The position numbers and the translations under genes are program-made. From contig NZ_CP032762.1 in NCBI RefSeq assembly GCF_003641205.1, forward strand, positions 4,526,001 to 4,590,000: a DNA stretch of 64,000 nucleotides. Direction: 5' to 3'. Below, one piece after another: positions 42,750-51,752 of this stretch. The DNA comes from Rhodococcus sp. P1Y (GTDB lineage: Bacteria > Actinomycetota > Actinomycetes > Mycobacteriales > Mycobacteriaceae). Numbering within the stretch: the first letter of the stretch is position 1; each line of letters starts with the position of its first letter. The notes below the pieces were generated by a model. That model ran no database searches, was not told the DNA's origin, and worked only from the letters and a program-made list of their open reading frames with translations.

Positions 42750-44348
42750 TCACACGTCTTGCGGGTTTTGGCGGATTGCGAGAACGCTGCCCTCTGCGTC
42801 CGCCGATACGTAGACGACGCCGCCAGGACCGACAGCGAGGCCGGTGAACGGTCCCTGTGGCCCGAAAACGGGCGGTAGGCCGAGCAGTGGCTTGGGTGTG
42901 ACGCCCTCGGGGGCACCCACGGGTAGGTTGCGCGCAAGAGTCTGCTGCTCTTTGCTCTCGAGGTCCACCCGGATCAGCGTCTTGGCTTCGACATCCACGA
43001 TGTACAGCCAGCCTTCGTGCACGACGATTCCGTGAGGGGTACCGAGGCCGTCGATCACCGTGTCGACTCCCGAGCCACGGATTGCGGCGACCCGTCCGGC
43101 GCCGGCCTCGGATACCAGGCAGGTGCCGGACGGGGTGAAGGCAACACCCACGGGTTGACACAAACCCGTGGCGATTGCCGTCGCCCCACCGGTTTCGACG
43201 GAGTACACCTTGCCTGCGCCCATGTCGGCGACCGCAACAACACCGGACGATGACACCGCGACCCCGTAGAGCTGGTCGAACCCGTCGGCCAGGACTTCCG
43301 ACTCGGCGAGCGCCGGCCGGTAGCGAGCCACCGCACCGTTACCGGTACACACGAACTCTCCGTCACCCGACACAGCCACCCCACGGACGTACGTCGGGTA
43401 GCCCGGGCTGAACAGTCTCCCCAGGTCTCGAAGTTCGCCGTCGGGAGTGCGCGCCACCAAGGCTGCGCCGTCGGCGATGTACACGGTGCCGTCGGGTCCG
43501 GCGGTGAGATCCAATGGCCAGGTCAGTCCGTCCGGCAGCGCCGTTCTTGTCTCTCCGCCGCCCAGTATCTCGGTGATCTGTCCCGTGATGTTGGAAACGA
43601 AGAGGCGATCTCCAACGAAGGTGAGGTTGTCGAGACCCGTTGTGAGACTGGCCAATACGGTGCGGTCGCCGTTTCGCGGGTTGATTCGCAACACCTCACC
43701 CGACGCAACCTGCGTGGACACTATGAAACCTTCGGAGTCGAACTTCACCGCATCGGGCACACCGAGGTCACCGACGACGCGTTGCGGTTCGCCACCCTCT
43801 GGGTCGATCCTCCAAATTTCGTTGGTACCCAACATCGGGTAGTACAGCAACCCGTCCGGACCGACCTCCATCGCGTTCGGCATCGGGAGGTTGTCCAGCA
43901 ACACTCGGGGCGCACCGCCTGCAAGGTCGAGTTCCATCAACCGGCCACCGATGCGGCACTCGTTGACGAACAACCGTCCTTGATGGAAGGTAATTCCGTT
44001 CACTCCCGGAAGATCGTCACGCAGCGTGCGCGTGCCCCCGGCGGCTCCACGAACGCTCACGCGGCCGTTGTAATACTCGGTGACGTACATGTCGCCGGCT
44101 GGATCGAAGGCGACATCGTCGGGCGCGACGATGTCGCCGCCCATTGCACTGATGGTTTCCAGTTGTCCGGTCTCGACGTCGAATGCGCTTATCTGACTGC
44201 CTGCCACCTGTGCGACGTAGATACGGCCGTCGGCCCCGGTACGGATGCCGTTCGCTCCGAACAATCGACTGGGTGAGGTAAGGCGTTCGACACTCCAACC
44301 TTCGCCGACATCGATGGAATCGTTGTTCGTGTATCGGGCCAACTGCAT
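42750..44348 (-). CDS. SMP-30/NHL-type beta-propeller protein, possible lactonase
   Basis: A 532-residue protein made almost entirely of repeats of the SMP-30/NHL/strictosidine-synthase type (GIRTGADGRIYVA, DVAFDPAGDMYVT, GLAVGPGGVVYVS and similar), roughly 10-12 blades, longer than the six-bladed 300-residue family. No signal peptide is visible, so it should be cytoplasmic. Members with this fold are metal-dependent lactonases. With the monooxygenase gene 45 bp downstream, a lactone-opening role is attractive but inferred. AAGGGG precedes the ATG. An ATC...GAT palindrome lies 150 bp upstream. Confidence 0.8.
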   Translation of the reverse strand: MQLARYTNNDSIDVGEGWSVERLTSPSRLFGANGIRTGADGRIYVAQVAGSQISAFDVETGQLETISAMGGDIVAPDDVAFDPAGDMYVTEYYNGRVSVRGAAGGTRTLRDDLPGVNGITFHQGRLFVNECRIGGRLMELDLAGGAPRVLLDNLPMPNAMEVGPDGLLYYPMLGTNEIWRIDPEGGEPQRVVGDLGVPDAVKFDSEGFIVSTQVASGEVLRINPRNGDRTVLASLTTGLDNLTFVGDRLFVSNITGQITEILGGGETRTALPDGLTWPLDLTAGPDGTVYIADGAALVARTPDGELRDLGRLFSPGYPTYVRGVAVSGDGEFVCTGNGAVARYRPALAESEVLADGFDQLYGVAVSSSGVVAVADMGAGKVYSVETGGATAIATGLCQPVGVAFTPSGTCLVSEAGAGRVAAIRGSGVDTVIDGLGTPHGIVVHEGWLYIVDVEAKTLIRVDLESKEQQTLARNLPVGAPEGVTPKPLLGLPPVFGPQGPFTGLAVGPGGVVYVSADAEGSVLAIRQNPQDV

Positions 44349-44500
44349 AACGACCGCCCCTTCGCTTCGAGAGTGATTCGAATCAGATAGTTCGACGTCG
44401 ACGACGCAGCCGCGTGAACTCGATTCCGCAGAAATCAGTGACGCAGACCACATGCCCTGACTGAGCCAACCATCAACAGCTAACGATTGCAAGTCTTGTT

Positions 44501-44514
44501 ATCTTCATAAGGAT
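44501..44514. promoter_or_regulatory. ATCNTTNNNAKGAT palindrome, copy C (candidate GntR operator)
   Basis: ATCTTCATAAGGAT lies upstream of the beta-propeller/monooxygenase operon, in the 293-bp gap before the MaoC gene. Flanks TTGTT on the left and TGGATTACAA on the right partly match the extended motif. This is the weakest of the six copies. Confidence 0.5.
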
Positions 44515-44552
44515 GGATTACAACCGGTGTTCGGTCGAGCCCAGAAACGCAA

Positions 44553-44592
44553 GCGAGGGCTGAACGAGCGACAATGCCCGTCCAGCCCTCGC
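44553..44592. terminator. Hairpin downstream of the fused MaoC gene
   Basis: Ten-base arms GCGAGGGCTG and CAGCCCTCGC with a 20-base loop, 50 bp after the leftward MaoC gene's stop and before the next promoter region. Confidence 0.5.
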
Positions 44593-44641
44593 AGTGCGCC
44601 ACACGTCAGTGCACATGCGGCGTCCGTTGATTCAGTGTGTT

Positions 44642-45766
44642 CTATCGGGCGGGAAGCACTACTCGTGCGGTACCGCGAGCAGACTCGTGTCCGTCCTGAT
44701 TTACTGCATCGAGCTTGATTTCGACTGTGCGCGTTGCGGTGTCGACAGCAGTGATCTCACCATCGCACGTTACGAGCTCACCGAGCACGTTATGGCGCCT
44801 GACCTGAACGTCGAGATACTTCATGAATCCTGCATCACCCATCCAGTCGGTGATGACGTGACTCATCCACGACACGCGTTCCGGGCCGTAGTCGTAGGCC
44901 CCCGGAACGCCGACGCGGCGAGCCAGGTCGGGATCCCAGTGCACACGCTCCGGTGGCTCCGGCACGCCCCACTCGTTGGGTATCCCGAGAGCCGGGTGGC
45001 GATTGAAGAGATCGAATGCGTCGCCGTGGCCGCGCACGTACAGTCCACCCCAGCCCAGCAGGTAGGCGATTGCCGTTGTCGCGGTGTACGGCCCCTTGGT
45101 GAGCGCAGGCAGTTTGTCTCCGACCTTGACTTCGTCGATGTACAGCGGCTTGTCACCGCGCCTGCGTGCCTCTTCGTCGCGGTAACGCTGCGCGATCTCC
45201 TGAATCTGATCCGGCGTCCATTCCACGCGAATCTCTTCGTACTTCTTGTTCTCACGAGCATTGTCGCGCTCGATACGGAAGCAGTACGAGTGCCCCGTAC
45301 ACACAAGGTTGCCCTCGGGATCGTGGAACGGCACCTCATAAATCTGCTGCCAAGAACGACCGGCGAACTTGCTCGGCCGTTCGATCAGTTCCTTCAGGGT
45401 TGCGCTGCCCTTCAGCTTGTCACCGACCTGCAACGGACGTTCGAACTCGAACGTCGTGCCGGCGTACATCGCGTGAATGCCGGGCAGCCCTGTGACATAA
45501 CCACTGAAGACCTTGTCCATCGCAAGAAGCGCCGATGGGGGTGCCAACTGCGGTTTTCCCTGCGATGCAGTGTATTCGGGTTCGGTCCACAGGGGATTCC
45601 GATCTCCGATACCAAAGGCGTAATGCCGGATCGCGTCGGAGGTGAGCTCCGTGATGTGCGGCCGATCGCTGCGGATCGGCTTCCCGATCATGTTCCTCAA
45701 AGCGGCCACTTGTTCGTCGTCGATACGCGCGAACTCGCGATCTGTTTCGAGTGTCGTGTCTGTCAT
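44642..45766 (-). CDS. Fused two-domain MaoC-like enoyl-CoA hydratase
   Basis: A 374-residue protein with two hot-dog domains. The N-terminal domain (about 30-170) has YAFGIGDRNPLWTEPEY, the hydratase-2-type GDxNP signature, and LAPPSALL. The C-terminal domain (about 210-374) has RVSWMSHVITDWMGD and MKYLDVQVRRHNVLGE. This is the single-chain version of the split pair at 4785-5713. It probably hydrates a bulky 2-enoyl-CoA. AGGAGG precedes the ATG. A GntR-type palindrome and a promoter lie in the divergent region shared with the ligase. Confidence 0.87.
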   Translation of the reverse strand: MTDTTLETDREFARIDDEQVAALRNMIGKPIRSDRPHITELTSDAIRHYAFGIGDRNPLWTEPEYTASQGKPQLAPPSALLAMDKVFSGYVTGLPGIHAMYAGTTFEFERPLQVGDKLKGSATLKELIERPSKFAGRSWQQIYEVPFHDPEGNLVCTGHSYCFRIERDNARENKKYEEIRVEWTPDQIQEIAQRYRDEEARRRGDKPLYIDEVKVGDKLPALTKGPYTATTAIAYLLGWGGLYVRGHGDAFDLFNRHPALGIPNEWGVPEPPERVHWDPDLARRVGVPGAYDYGPERVSWMSHVITDWMGDAGFMKYLDVQVRRHNVLGELVTCDGEITAVDTATRTVEIKLDAVNQDGHESARGTARVVLPAR

Positions 45767-45915
45767 GTAAGCCTCCTGATCTGTGACGTAAGCGGATTCG
45801 ACGAGGGGATTTGGGTGCTCGGCCTGACGCGGCCGGGCTGACGTCGTGCGAATCGCTCGCGAACCCATCCCGTGTGCCAGGAGCGTCGCAGAATCAACAT
45901 AGCACTAAAGTTGCA

Positions 45916-45929
45916 ATCCTTGACATGAT
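45916..45929. promoter_or_regulatory. ATCNTTNNNAKGAT palindrome, copy D (candidate GntR operator)
   Basis: ATCCTTGACATGAT, preceded by TTGCA and followed by TGAA, closely matches copies B and E including flanks. It overlaps the -35 box of the promoter at 45920-45949, a good arrangement for repression. Confidence 0.6.
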
Positions 45930-45949
45930 TGAACAAACACACTTAGCAT
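45920..45949 (+). promoter_or_regulatory. Sigma70-like promoter for the acyl-CoA ligase gene
   Basis: A consensus TTGACA (45920-45925) and TAGCAT (45944-45949) are 18 bp apart. The element is 77 bp upstream of the ligase ATG and is overlapped on its -35 side by the palindrome. Confidence 0.5.
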
Positions 45950-46025
45950 CGAACATGAAATGGGTGTCCCACCGCGCGGTCGGGCTCGCTGACCAGCGCG
46001 GATGCCACTCGGTGAGGAGTTCTTG

Positions 46026-47657
46026 ATGCCCGAAACGAACCTGTGGGGCGACACCGTCGAGGTTGGTAGCTTCTGCGGCCACCCAGGGCTCGTCTACAGA
46101 GACCGGCCGACGACGATCATGGCTGCTCTGCGCGAATCTCGCCGCTGGAGCGACCGGCCATTCATCCGTCACGGTGCGACTGTGGTGACGTTTGCAGAGC
46201 ACGAGCAGATGGTTCACCGTTTCGCGCAATACCTGCGCTCCAAGGGCGTCGAGCGCGGTGACCGTATCGGCATCTATGCCTCGAACAGCCCCCAATGGGT
46301 GGGTATGTTCTTTGCGATTCTCGACATCGGCGCGATCGTCGTTCCGTGCAACGGTTGGTGGTCCGCCGAGGAGATGGCCAACGCATGTGAAATTGCATCG
46401 CCCGTCATCGTCGTCACCGACGAACGCCGCTCCGAGCGGGTGCCCGGTTTCGTCACCACCCTCATGCTCCCGAGCGTCGACGACGTTTTCGAGGCCCTGG
46501 ATTCGTTCCCGGCGCCCGACGGTTCGGACACCACAGGCGAGGACGACCCGGCTGTCATTCTCTTCACCGCGGGGACGACCAACTTCCCCAAAGGCGCGGT
46601 CCTCACCCACCGCGCTCTCGTCGCCAACCTCCAGACGCTCATGGTTGTCGCGAAGAAACTGCCCACGCAGATCACGGACGACAATCCTGCGAGTGTTGCG
46701 CTCGTAGGGCTTCCACTGTTTCACATCGGCGCGATACAGCTGATTCTCTTTCCGTTGATGACGGGCAGTGAAATCGTCTTCCTGGAGGGACGTTTCGATC
46801 CGAAAGCGGTTCTGTCGCTCATCGAGTCTCGGAAAGTGACGATGTTCTCCGGCGTCCCCACGATGATGGAACGGATTCTGGGGCACGAGGACCTCCCGCT
46901 GCGCGACGTGAAATCATTGCGGACGGTCGTTCTGGGTGGGGCCCCGGTCGACGACGCGCTCCTGGCTCGCGTCAAGAGCGCCTTCCCCAGCACGCGCCGG
47001 GGAGTCGGGCAGACATACGGTCTGACCGAAGCCGGAGGGGTCGTGAGCACAGGCGTCGGTGCCGAGATCGCGAGTCACCCAGGTTCATCCGGTCGACTGG
47101 CACCCGTCGTCGAAGCCCGTGTCGACAATGCTGATTCCGATGGAAACGGCGAACTGTTGATTCGCTCGCCAGCAGGTATGGATGGGTACTGGGGCGCGCA
47201 AGGGGACGACACGATCGATGCCGACGGCTGGATCCGGACGGGCGACCTCGGACACGTCGACGCCGATCGCTTCCTGTACATCACCGGACGCGCCAAAGAC
47301 GTGATCATCCGCGGCGGCGAGAACATCGCTCCCGCTCGCGTCGAAGAAGTCCTCCGCGCCCATCCAGCAGTGCGCGAAGTATCCGTCATCGGGCTCCCGG
47401 ACTCGGACCTGGGTGAAATCGTCGCTGCTGTCGTTCGTCTGGAACCAGGGGCTGCACCGTCTGTCTCGGAGTTGGGCGACTTCGCCGCGCTACGCTTGGC
47501 TCACTTCGCCGTCCCCAGCCGATGGTGGATGCGAGATGAGCCACTACCGACCAACGATTCCGGAAAAGTACTCAAGCGAGTCCTCGTCGAACAGTGGAAT
47601 GCTGAGGCCACCGCTCCGGACGGAGACTACAGCGAGGCGCTGCCGGCGGGTCGCTGA
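46026..47657 (+). CDS. AMP-dependent acyl-CoA synthetase/ligase
   Basis: A 543-residue adenylate-forming ligase with P-loop ILFTAGTTNFPKG, the YGLTEAGG motif, a RTGDLGHVD hinge segment and the C-terminal lysine in NDSGKVLKR. AGGAG lies seven bases before the ATG. It stands alone on the plus strand, divergent from the fused MaoC gene, and is followed by a 17-bp hairpin. It could activate the hydroxy-acid or side-chain acid released by the oxygenase steps; that is inferred from the shared operator. Confidence 0.93.
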   Translation: MPETNLWGDTVEVGSFCGHPGLVYRDRPTTIMAALRESRRWSDRPFIRHGATVVTFAEHEQMVHRFAQYLRSKGVERGDRIGIYASNSPQWVGMFFAILDIGAIVVPCNGWWSAEEMANACEIASPVIVVTDERRSERVPGFVTTLMLPSVDDVFEALDSFPAPDGSDTTGEDDPAVILFTAGTTNFPKGAVLTHRALVANLQTLMVVAKKLPTQITDDNPASVALVGLPLFHIGAIQLILFPLMTGSEIVFLEGRFDPKAVLSLIESRKVTMFSGVPTMMERILGHEDLPLRDVKSLRTVVLGGAPVDDALLARVKSAFPSTRRGVGQTYGLTEAGGVVSTGVGAEIASHPGSSGRLAPVVEARVDNADSDGNGELLIRSPAGMDGYWGAQGDDTIDADGWIRTGDLGHVDADRFLYITGRAKDVIIRGGENIAPARVEEVLRAHPAVREVSVIGLPDSDLGEIVAAVVRLEPGAAPSVSELGDFAALRLAHFAVPSRWWMRDEPLPTNDSGKVLKRVLVEQWNAEATAPDGDYSEALPAGR

Positions 47658-47684
47658 TTCGCACCGCCGGCAGCGTGCCGAAAA

Positions 47685-47723
47685 GAGTCGGCGAACGAAC
47701 CCGAAAGGTTCGTTCGCCGACTC
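47685..47723. terminator. Bidirectional hairpin terminator
   Basis: Perfect 17-bp stem (left arm begins GAGTCGGCGAACG) with a CGAAA loop, between the convergent ligase and acyl-CoA dehydrogenase genes. Confidence 0.8.
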
Positions 47724-47751
47724 GTTGGTTCTGCGAGTGTCGCGCGGAAAC

Positions 47752-48834
47752 TCAGCCGTAGCGTCGCGCCAGTCGCGCGCGATGCTGCGCCGGCGATCCG
47801 AACAGCGACCGGTTGAGGGCAGCACGCTTGAGGTACACATGAATTCCGCTCTCCCACGTGTAGCCCATACCGCCGTGCAGCTGCATCGCTTTTCCTGCAG
47901 TCTGTACTGCCATGCTGCACGCGAACGACTTCGCCATCGACGCCGCCACCGCGGCCTCGTCGACGCCACCTCTGTCCGCTGAAACGGCGGCCGCAACAAG
48001 CTTCTTCGCGACAGTGAGCTGCACGAGCATATCCGCACACGCATGCTTGACTGCTTGGAACGAGCCGACCTTTCGATCGAACTGCTCGCGTTCCCCTGCG
48101 AAGGCGACCGTTGCGTCCAGCATTGCCTCGCTCAATCCGACACTGTCACATGCGACAGCGATCGCCGCGCGGTTGTTCAATCTCTGCAACGCGATTCGGC
48201 CGTCGGCTTCGAACCGCCACACCGAATCGGCACGGACGGCGACGTTGTCGGCAACCACGGAGCCGAGAGATCGACTGGAGTCCAGAACGGGATGTTCGAC
48301 GATGTCGAGCCCCGGCACATTCGGCTCGAGGTGCACGACTACGACCGAGCCGTCCGCTGCGAGGGCAGGAATCAGGAGATTATCGGCCGCAGGTGCGTCG
48401 AGTACGAAGGCAACAGTTCCGTCGAGGATGTACCCGTCCGCTGCGTGTTCGAGCCGTGCAACGAGCATGTCGGGCCCCTCCCCCGGGATCACCGCGACCG
48501 GCCGTGCTGCACCCGTGACCGTCGACGCGTACAAGGCGTCGCGAACCGTCGAGGGAGACAGCGAGTCGAGAAGCGCCAGGCCCAACACCGCAATCCCTGC
48601 GTACGGCCCCGCCGCGGCGGTACGGCCCATCTCCGTCAGAACGACAGCGGTTTCGGCGAGTGTTGCATCGGCACCGTCGAATGCTTCTGGGACTTCGAGA
48701 GCCAGAAAACCGGAGTCGACCAACGGCTGCCACGGCGCGTTCTCGCCGGGGCCACTTCGCGCCAACAGATCGCGGGCGACCGATCGCAGGTCATCGTGAA
48801 ATTCGGAGAGATCTTGCGTCTCGATCGACATCAT
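47752..48834 (-). CDS. Acyl-CoA dehydrogenase, smaller subunit
   Basis: A 360-residue acyl-CoA dehydrogenase-fold protein. The C-terminal segment GKAMQLHGGMGYTWESGIH is the typical helical FAD-interface motif, while the central domain is divergent. Its ATG overlaps the stop of the preceding 397-residue dehydrogenase (ATGA), and an adjacent second ATG at 48831 is an alternative. The unequal adjacent pair suggests an alpha2beta2 enzyme of the FadE type acting on a bulky acyl-CoA. Confidence 0.9.
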   Translation of the reverse strand: MMSIETQDLSEFHDDLRSVARDLLARSGPGENAPWQPLVDSGFLALEVPEAFDGADATLAETAVVLTEMGRTAAAGPYAGIAVLGLALLDSLSPSTVRDALYASTVTGAARPVAVIPGEGPDMLVARLEHAADGYILDGTVAFVLDAPAADNLLIPALAADGSVVVVHLEPNVPGLDIVEHPVLDSSRSLGSVVADNVAVRADSVWRFEADGRIALQRLNNRAAIAVACDSVGLSEAMLDATVAFAGEREQFDRKVGSFQAVKHACADMLVQLTVAKKLVAAAVSADRGGVDEAAVAASMAKSFACSMAVQTAGKAMQLHGGMGYTWESGIHVYLKRAALNRSLFGSPAQHRARLARRYG

Positions 48835-50024
48835 TTTCCCCTGGGTTCGCGGGGAAGGCCCAGGCCACGCTCCCCGATGATCGTTCGTTGGATCTCACTC
48901 GTGCCACCGGGAATCGTCCATTCCCAGGAACTGATGAAATCGAGCGCCCATGTTCCCGACTCCCATCCGCTCGATAGCGGCTTCTGCAGCTCGGTGTGCG
49001 TCGCGAGACCCGCGATCTCGGTGCCGAAGTCCGTCATACGTTGGAGCAGTTCGCTGTAATACAGCTTGACGATCGAGGCATCGGCGGGCCCGGCACTGCG
49101 TTGCTCCACGAATTCCTGACAAAGAATGCGAAGTCCCGTGACTTCTATGTCCAATGTCGCCAACCTGTCGGCCACGACGGCATCCTCGATCGGCCTTCGT
49201 CCGTCGGCCCCCGGAGATCGACACAGGTCGAGCACCCACTGGAACCCGCCGGTCCCCAGCCGTTCGGCCAACTCGAGCATGGTCATACCGCGTTCCGCAC
49301 CCAGAGTTTCCTGAGCAACGGTCCAACCCTTGTTCTCCGGGCCCACCAGCTGATCGCCAGGGATGAAGACGTCGTTCAGGAAGATTTCGCAGAAGTGCGA
49401 CTCACCTGTGGCTTGCCGGATCGGGCGAACCTCGATTCCAGGCGATCGCATGTCCATCAGAAAGTACGAAATACCGTGTCGCTTGGGGGCTGCCGGATCG
49501 GTGCGGGCCAACAGCAGGCACCAATCGGCGTGAAGCGCGCCGCTGGCCCACAGCTTCTGACCGTTCACGATGTAACCGTCACCATCGCGACGGGCACTGG
49601 TTTTCAACGCTGCCATGTCAGAACCCGCACCCGGTTCCGAGAACCCCTGGCACCAAATTTCGCCGTTCAGAATCGCGGGCAGGTGGCGAGTGCGCTGGGC
49701 TTCGGTTCCGGCCGACAGCAGAGTCGACGCTGCATGGTGAATGGAGACGAACGGTAAGACCAGACGCGGCGCGTCGTGTGCAGCCAATTCCCGATAGAGG
49801 ATGGTCTGCTTTGCGACGGACATGCCCCCGCCCCACTCTGCGGGCCAGTGCGGCACCGCCAAGTCGGCTTTCCGGAGCTGCTGAAACCATTCCTTCTGGA
49901 ACTGGACGAAAGCCTCGTCCGAGGCTCCTGTCTGATCCCGGCGCCACTCCGGCGGAATGTTCGTCGCACACCACTGCCGGATTTCGTGGCGGAATTCCTC
50001 GAGTCCCCCGGAATCACTGACCAC
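48831..50024 (-). CDS. Acyl-CoA dehydrogenase, larger subunit
   Basis: A 397-residue acyl-CoA dehydrogenase with the family segments GFSEPGAGSDMA and, near the C-terminus, PGGTSEIQRTIIGER. The GTG at 50024 is preferred because GAGGGGG lies close upstream; it overlaps the end of the hydratase-fold gene by 11 bp. It pairs with the following 360-residue subunit. The leftward operon runs from 52915 to 47752 and holds four dehydrogenase genes and one crotonase-fold gene with overlapping ends throughout. Confidence 0.9.
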   Translation of the reverse strand: MVSDSGGLEEFRHEIRQWCATNIPPEWRRDQTGASDEAFVQFQKEWFQQLRKADLAVPHWPAEWGGGMSVAKQTILYRELAAHDAPRLVLPFVSIHHAASTLLSAGTEAQRTRHLPAILNGEIWCQGFSEPGAGSDMAALKTSARRDGDGYIVNGQKLWASGALHADWCLLLARTDPAAPKRHGISYFLMDMRSPGIEVRPIRQATGESHFCEIFLNDVFIPGDQLVGPENKGWTVAQETLGAERGMTMLELAERLGTGGFQWVLDLCRSPGADGRRPIEDAVVADRLATLDIEVTGLRILCQEFVEQRSAGPADASIVKLYYSELLQRMTDFGTEIAGLATHTELQKPLSSGWESGTWALDFISSWEWTIPGGTSEIQRTIIGERGLGLPREPRGK

Positions 50025-50802
50025 GACGCTGCCCCCTCTTCTCGAGTTCCTGCAGACGCTCACGGTGTTCCGGTGATTGCATGGTGGCGATCTCCGCAGC
50101 CAACCCGGCTTGCATCGGGCCGGCCAGCGCCCTGGAAAGGTGCATGTTCACAACTCTTTTGGTGTGTCGCAATGCGTCTTTCGGCAAACCTGCCAAGCGA
50201 AGCGCGAGGCGGTGCGCTTCATCGGCAAGATCGTCGGGTGCGACTACTCGGGAGGCGAGACCGAGTTCGACTGCCATGCTCGCCGAGATCCGGTCACCGG
50301 TGAACAGGAACTCACGCGACCTCAGTATCGGCGTGAGAAGCGGCCAGAAGGCCGCCCCACCGTCACCGGCGGCAAGACCGACGGCGACGTGAGGATCCGC
50401 CAGGGATGCGGTTTCCGACACGAGCACAATGTCGCACAACACCGCCATGCTGCACCCGAGTCCCACCGCGGGGCCGTTGACAGCCGCGATCACGGGAAGC
50501 GGAAACCTCATCATCTCGTCGACGATCTCGGCTGCCTCTCGGATGCTTTCGTCGCGAGCAACCGGATCGTCGAGGAACGAGGTGAGCCACTCCAGATCGC
50601 CACCTGCACTGAACGCCCGGCCCGCGCCGGTCAGTACGACCACGGAAGCGTCGACATCGGCGGCCAGCTGCCGCCACACATGTGCAAACGCCCAGTGCAG
50701 ATCTTTGTCGACCGCGTTGAGCGCGTCAGGACGGTTGATGACGACGGTTCGGATCGGGCCGTCGCACTCGACGATCAACGCATCCGGGAGGTCGTATTTC
50801 AT
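50014..50802 (-). CDS. Enoyl-CoA hydratase/isomerase (crotonase) family protein lacking both hydratase glutamates
   Basis: A 262-residue crotonase-fold protein with oxyanion-hole segments GRAFSAGGD (61-69) and NGPAVGLGC (109-117). In rat enoyl-CoA hydratase the catalytic Glu144 lies in a GCEL segment and Glu164 in a PE segment; here the matching positions are Ser118 and His138. It is therefore unlikely to be an ordinary hydratase and may be an isomerase, hydrolase or ring-cleaving member. It overlaps both neighbours and lies between two acyl-CoA dehydrogenase pairs. Confidence 0.88.
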   Translation of the reverse strand: MKYDLPDALIVECDGPIRTVVINRPDALNAVDKDLHWAFAHVWRQLAADVDASVVVLTGAGRAFSAGGDLEWLTSFLDDPVARDESIREAAEIVDEMMRFPLPVIAAVNGPAVGLGCSMAVLCDIVLVSETASLADPHVAVGLAAGDGGAAFWPLLTPILRSREFLFTGDRISASMAVELGLASRVVAPDDLADEAHRLALRLAGLPKDALRHTKRVVNMHLSRALAGPMQAGLAAEIATMQSPEHRERLQELEKRGQRRGQ

Positions 50803-51752
50803 GAGGCGGCAGGCGCGCCGACGGCGCTGAACAGCCCGGTGAGACCGCCCCTACCGGCGAGACGAGTCAGCTCGTCGTTCGTTGCCGACTGGCCGAATGG
50901 GAGGCGGCGGAGCGGAAGACTGTACCGAGACAACCATGACAGTGTCGTTTCGTCACAGAAGCCGGTTGCTCCGTGCAGCTGGTGGGCGACGCGAAAGACC
51001 TTCTGTGCAGCCTCGACGGCTGCGAGCCGCGCGGCGAGAACGTCATGGAGAGCTTCCTCGTTGCCGACCTGGACGCTCCACAGCGCGTACTTCGCGAGGA
51101 CCTCGACACCGCTGCGTTCGACTTCCGCATCCGTGAGCTGAAACTGCACTCCCTGGAATTGCGCGAGGGGACGCCCGAACTGCTCACGCATCAGTACGTG
51201 CGAGCGGGTCAGGTCGACCGCTCGGTCGAGCATGCCCAGCAAGGTCCAACACGGAAGCAACAGGCCCAGCGCAAGGTCCTGACCGCCGTCGTCGTCGATA
51301 TCGCTCAGATCCAGCGGGACCACGAAGGCGTCGTTTCGGAGCGACGTGCTCGTCGACCGAGGAGTGGCCCTGCTGCGGTGGCCGGACATCGACACAGCAA
51401 CCCAGCGCAGATCGAGACCGTGAATCGGCGCCGCGGGAAAACCGTCGGCGACGACGATCAGTCCGTCGGCGTCGAGGTCGAGCGGACGCGATAGCCGCTC
51501 GGCGACAGGGTAGGGCGTTGCCCAGTAGCCAGCATTCCGGCAAAGGGCGGCTGCAGCCTCCAACTCCAAAGCGTCGCCCCGTGGGTCGAGATCCCATGCA
51601 CCCAGTTCGTTCAGCACCGGCGCGACGAGTTGCTCACGACGTGTCGAGTCCTCTTCTGCAAGCTGCGCCAACGCGTCGCCGCCCGCCGCTCCCAACGCCT
51701 TACGGGCGCCCCGTCCGAACTCGGCTGCTTCTTCACTCAACTCCAGAATCAT
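50799..51752 (-). CDS. Acyl-CoA dehydrogenase, short subunit
   Basis: A 317-residue acyl-CoA dehydrogenase-fold protein, clearly shorter than the normal 380. The middle beta domain is reduced; the C-terminal domain with QFGRPLAQFQGVQFQ and HQLHGATGFCDE is recognisable. It is joined by ATGA overlaps to the 388-residue dehydrogenase before it and to the crotonase gene after it. It probably forms a heteromer with the 388-residue subunit, supplying part of the FAD site. Confidence 0.87.
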   Translation of the reverse strand: MILELSEEAAEFGRGARKALGAAGGDALAQLAEEDSTRREQLVAPVLNELGAWDLDPRGDALELEAAAALCRNAGYWATPYPVAERLSRPLDLDADGLIVVADGFPAAPIHGLDLRWVAVSMSGHRSRATPRSTSTSLRNDAFVVPLDLSDIDDDGGQDLALGLLLPCWTLLGMLDRAVDLTRSHVLMREQFGRPLAQFQGVQFQLTDAEVERSGVEVLAKYALWSVQVGNEEALHDVLAARLAAVEAAQKVFRVAHQLHGATGFCDETTLSWLSRYSLPLRRLPFGQSATNDELTRLAGRGGLTGLFSAVGAPAAS

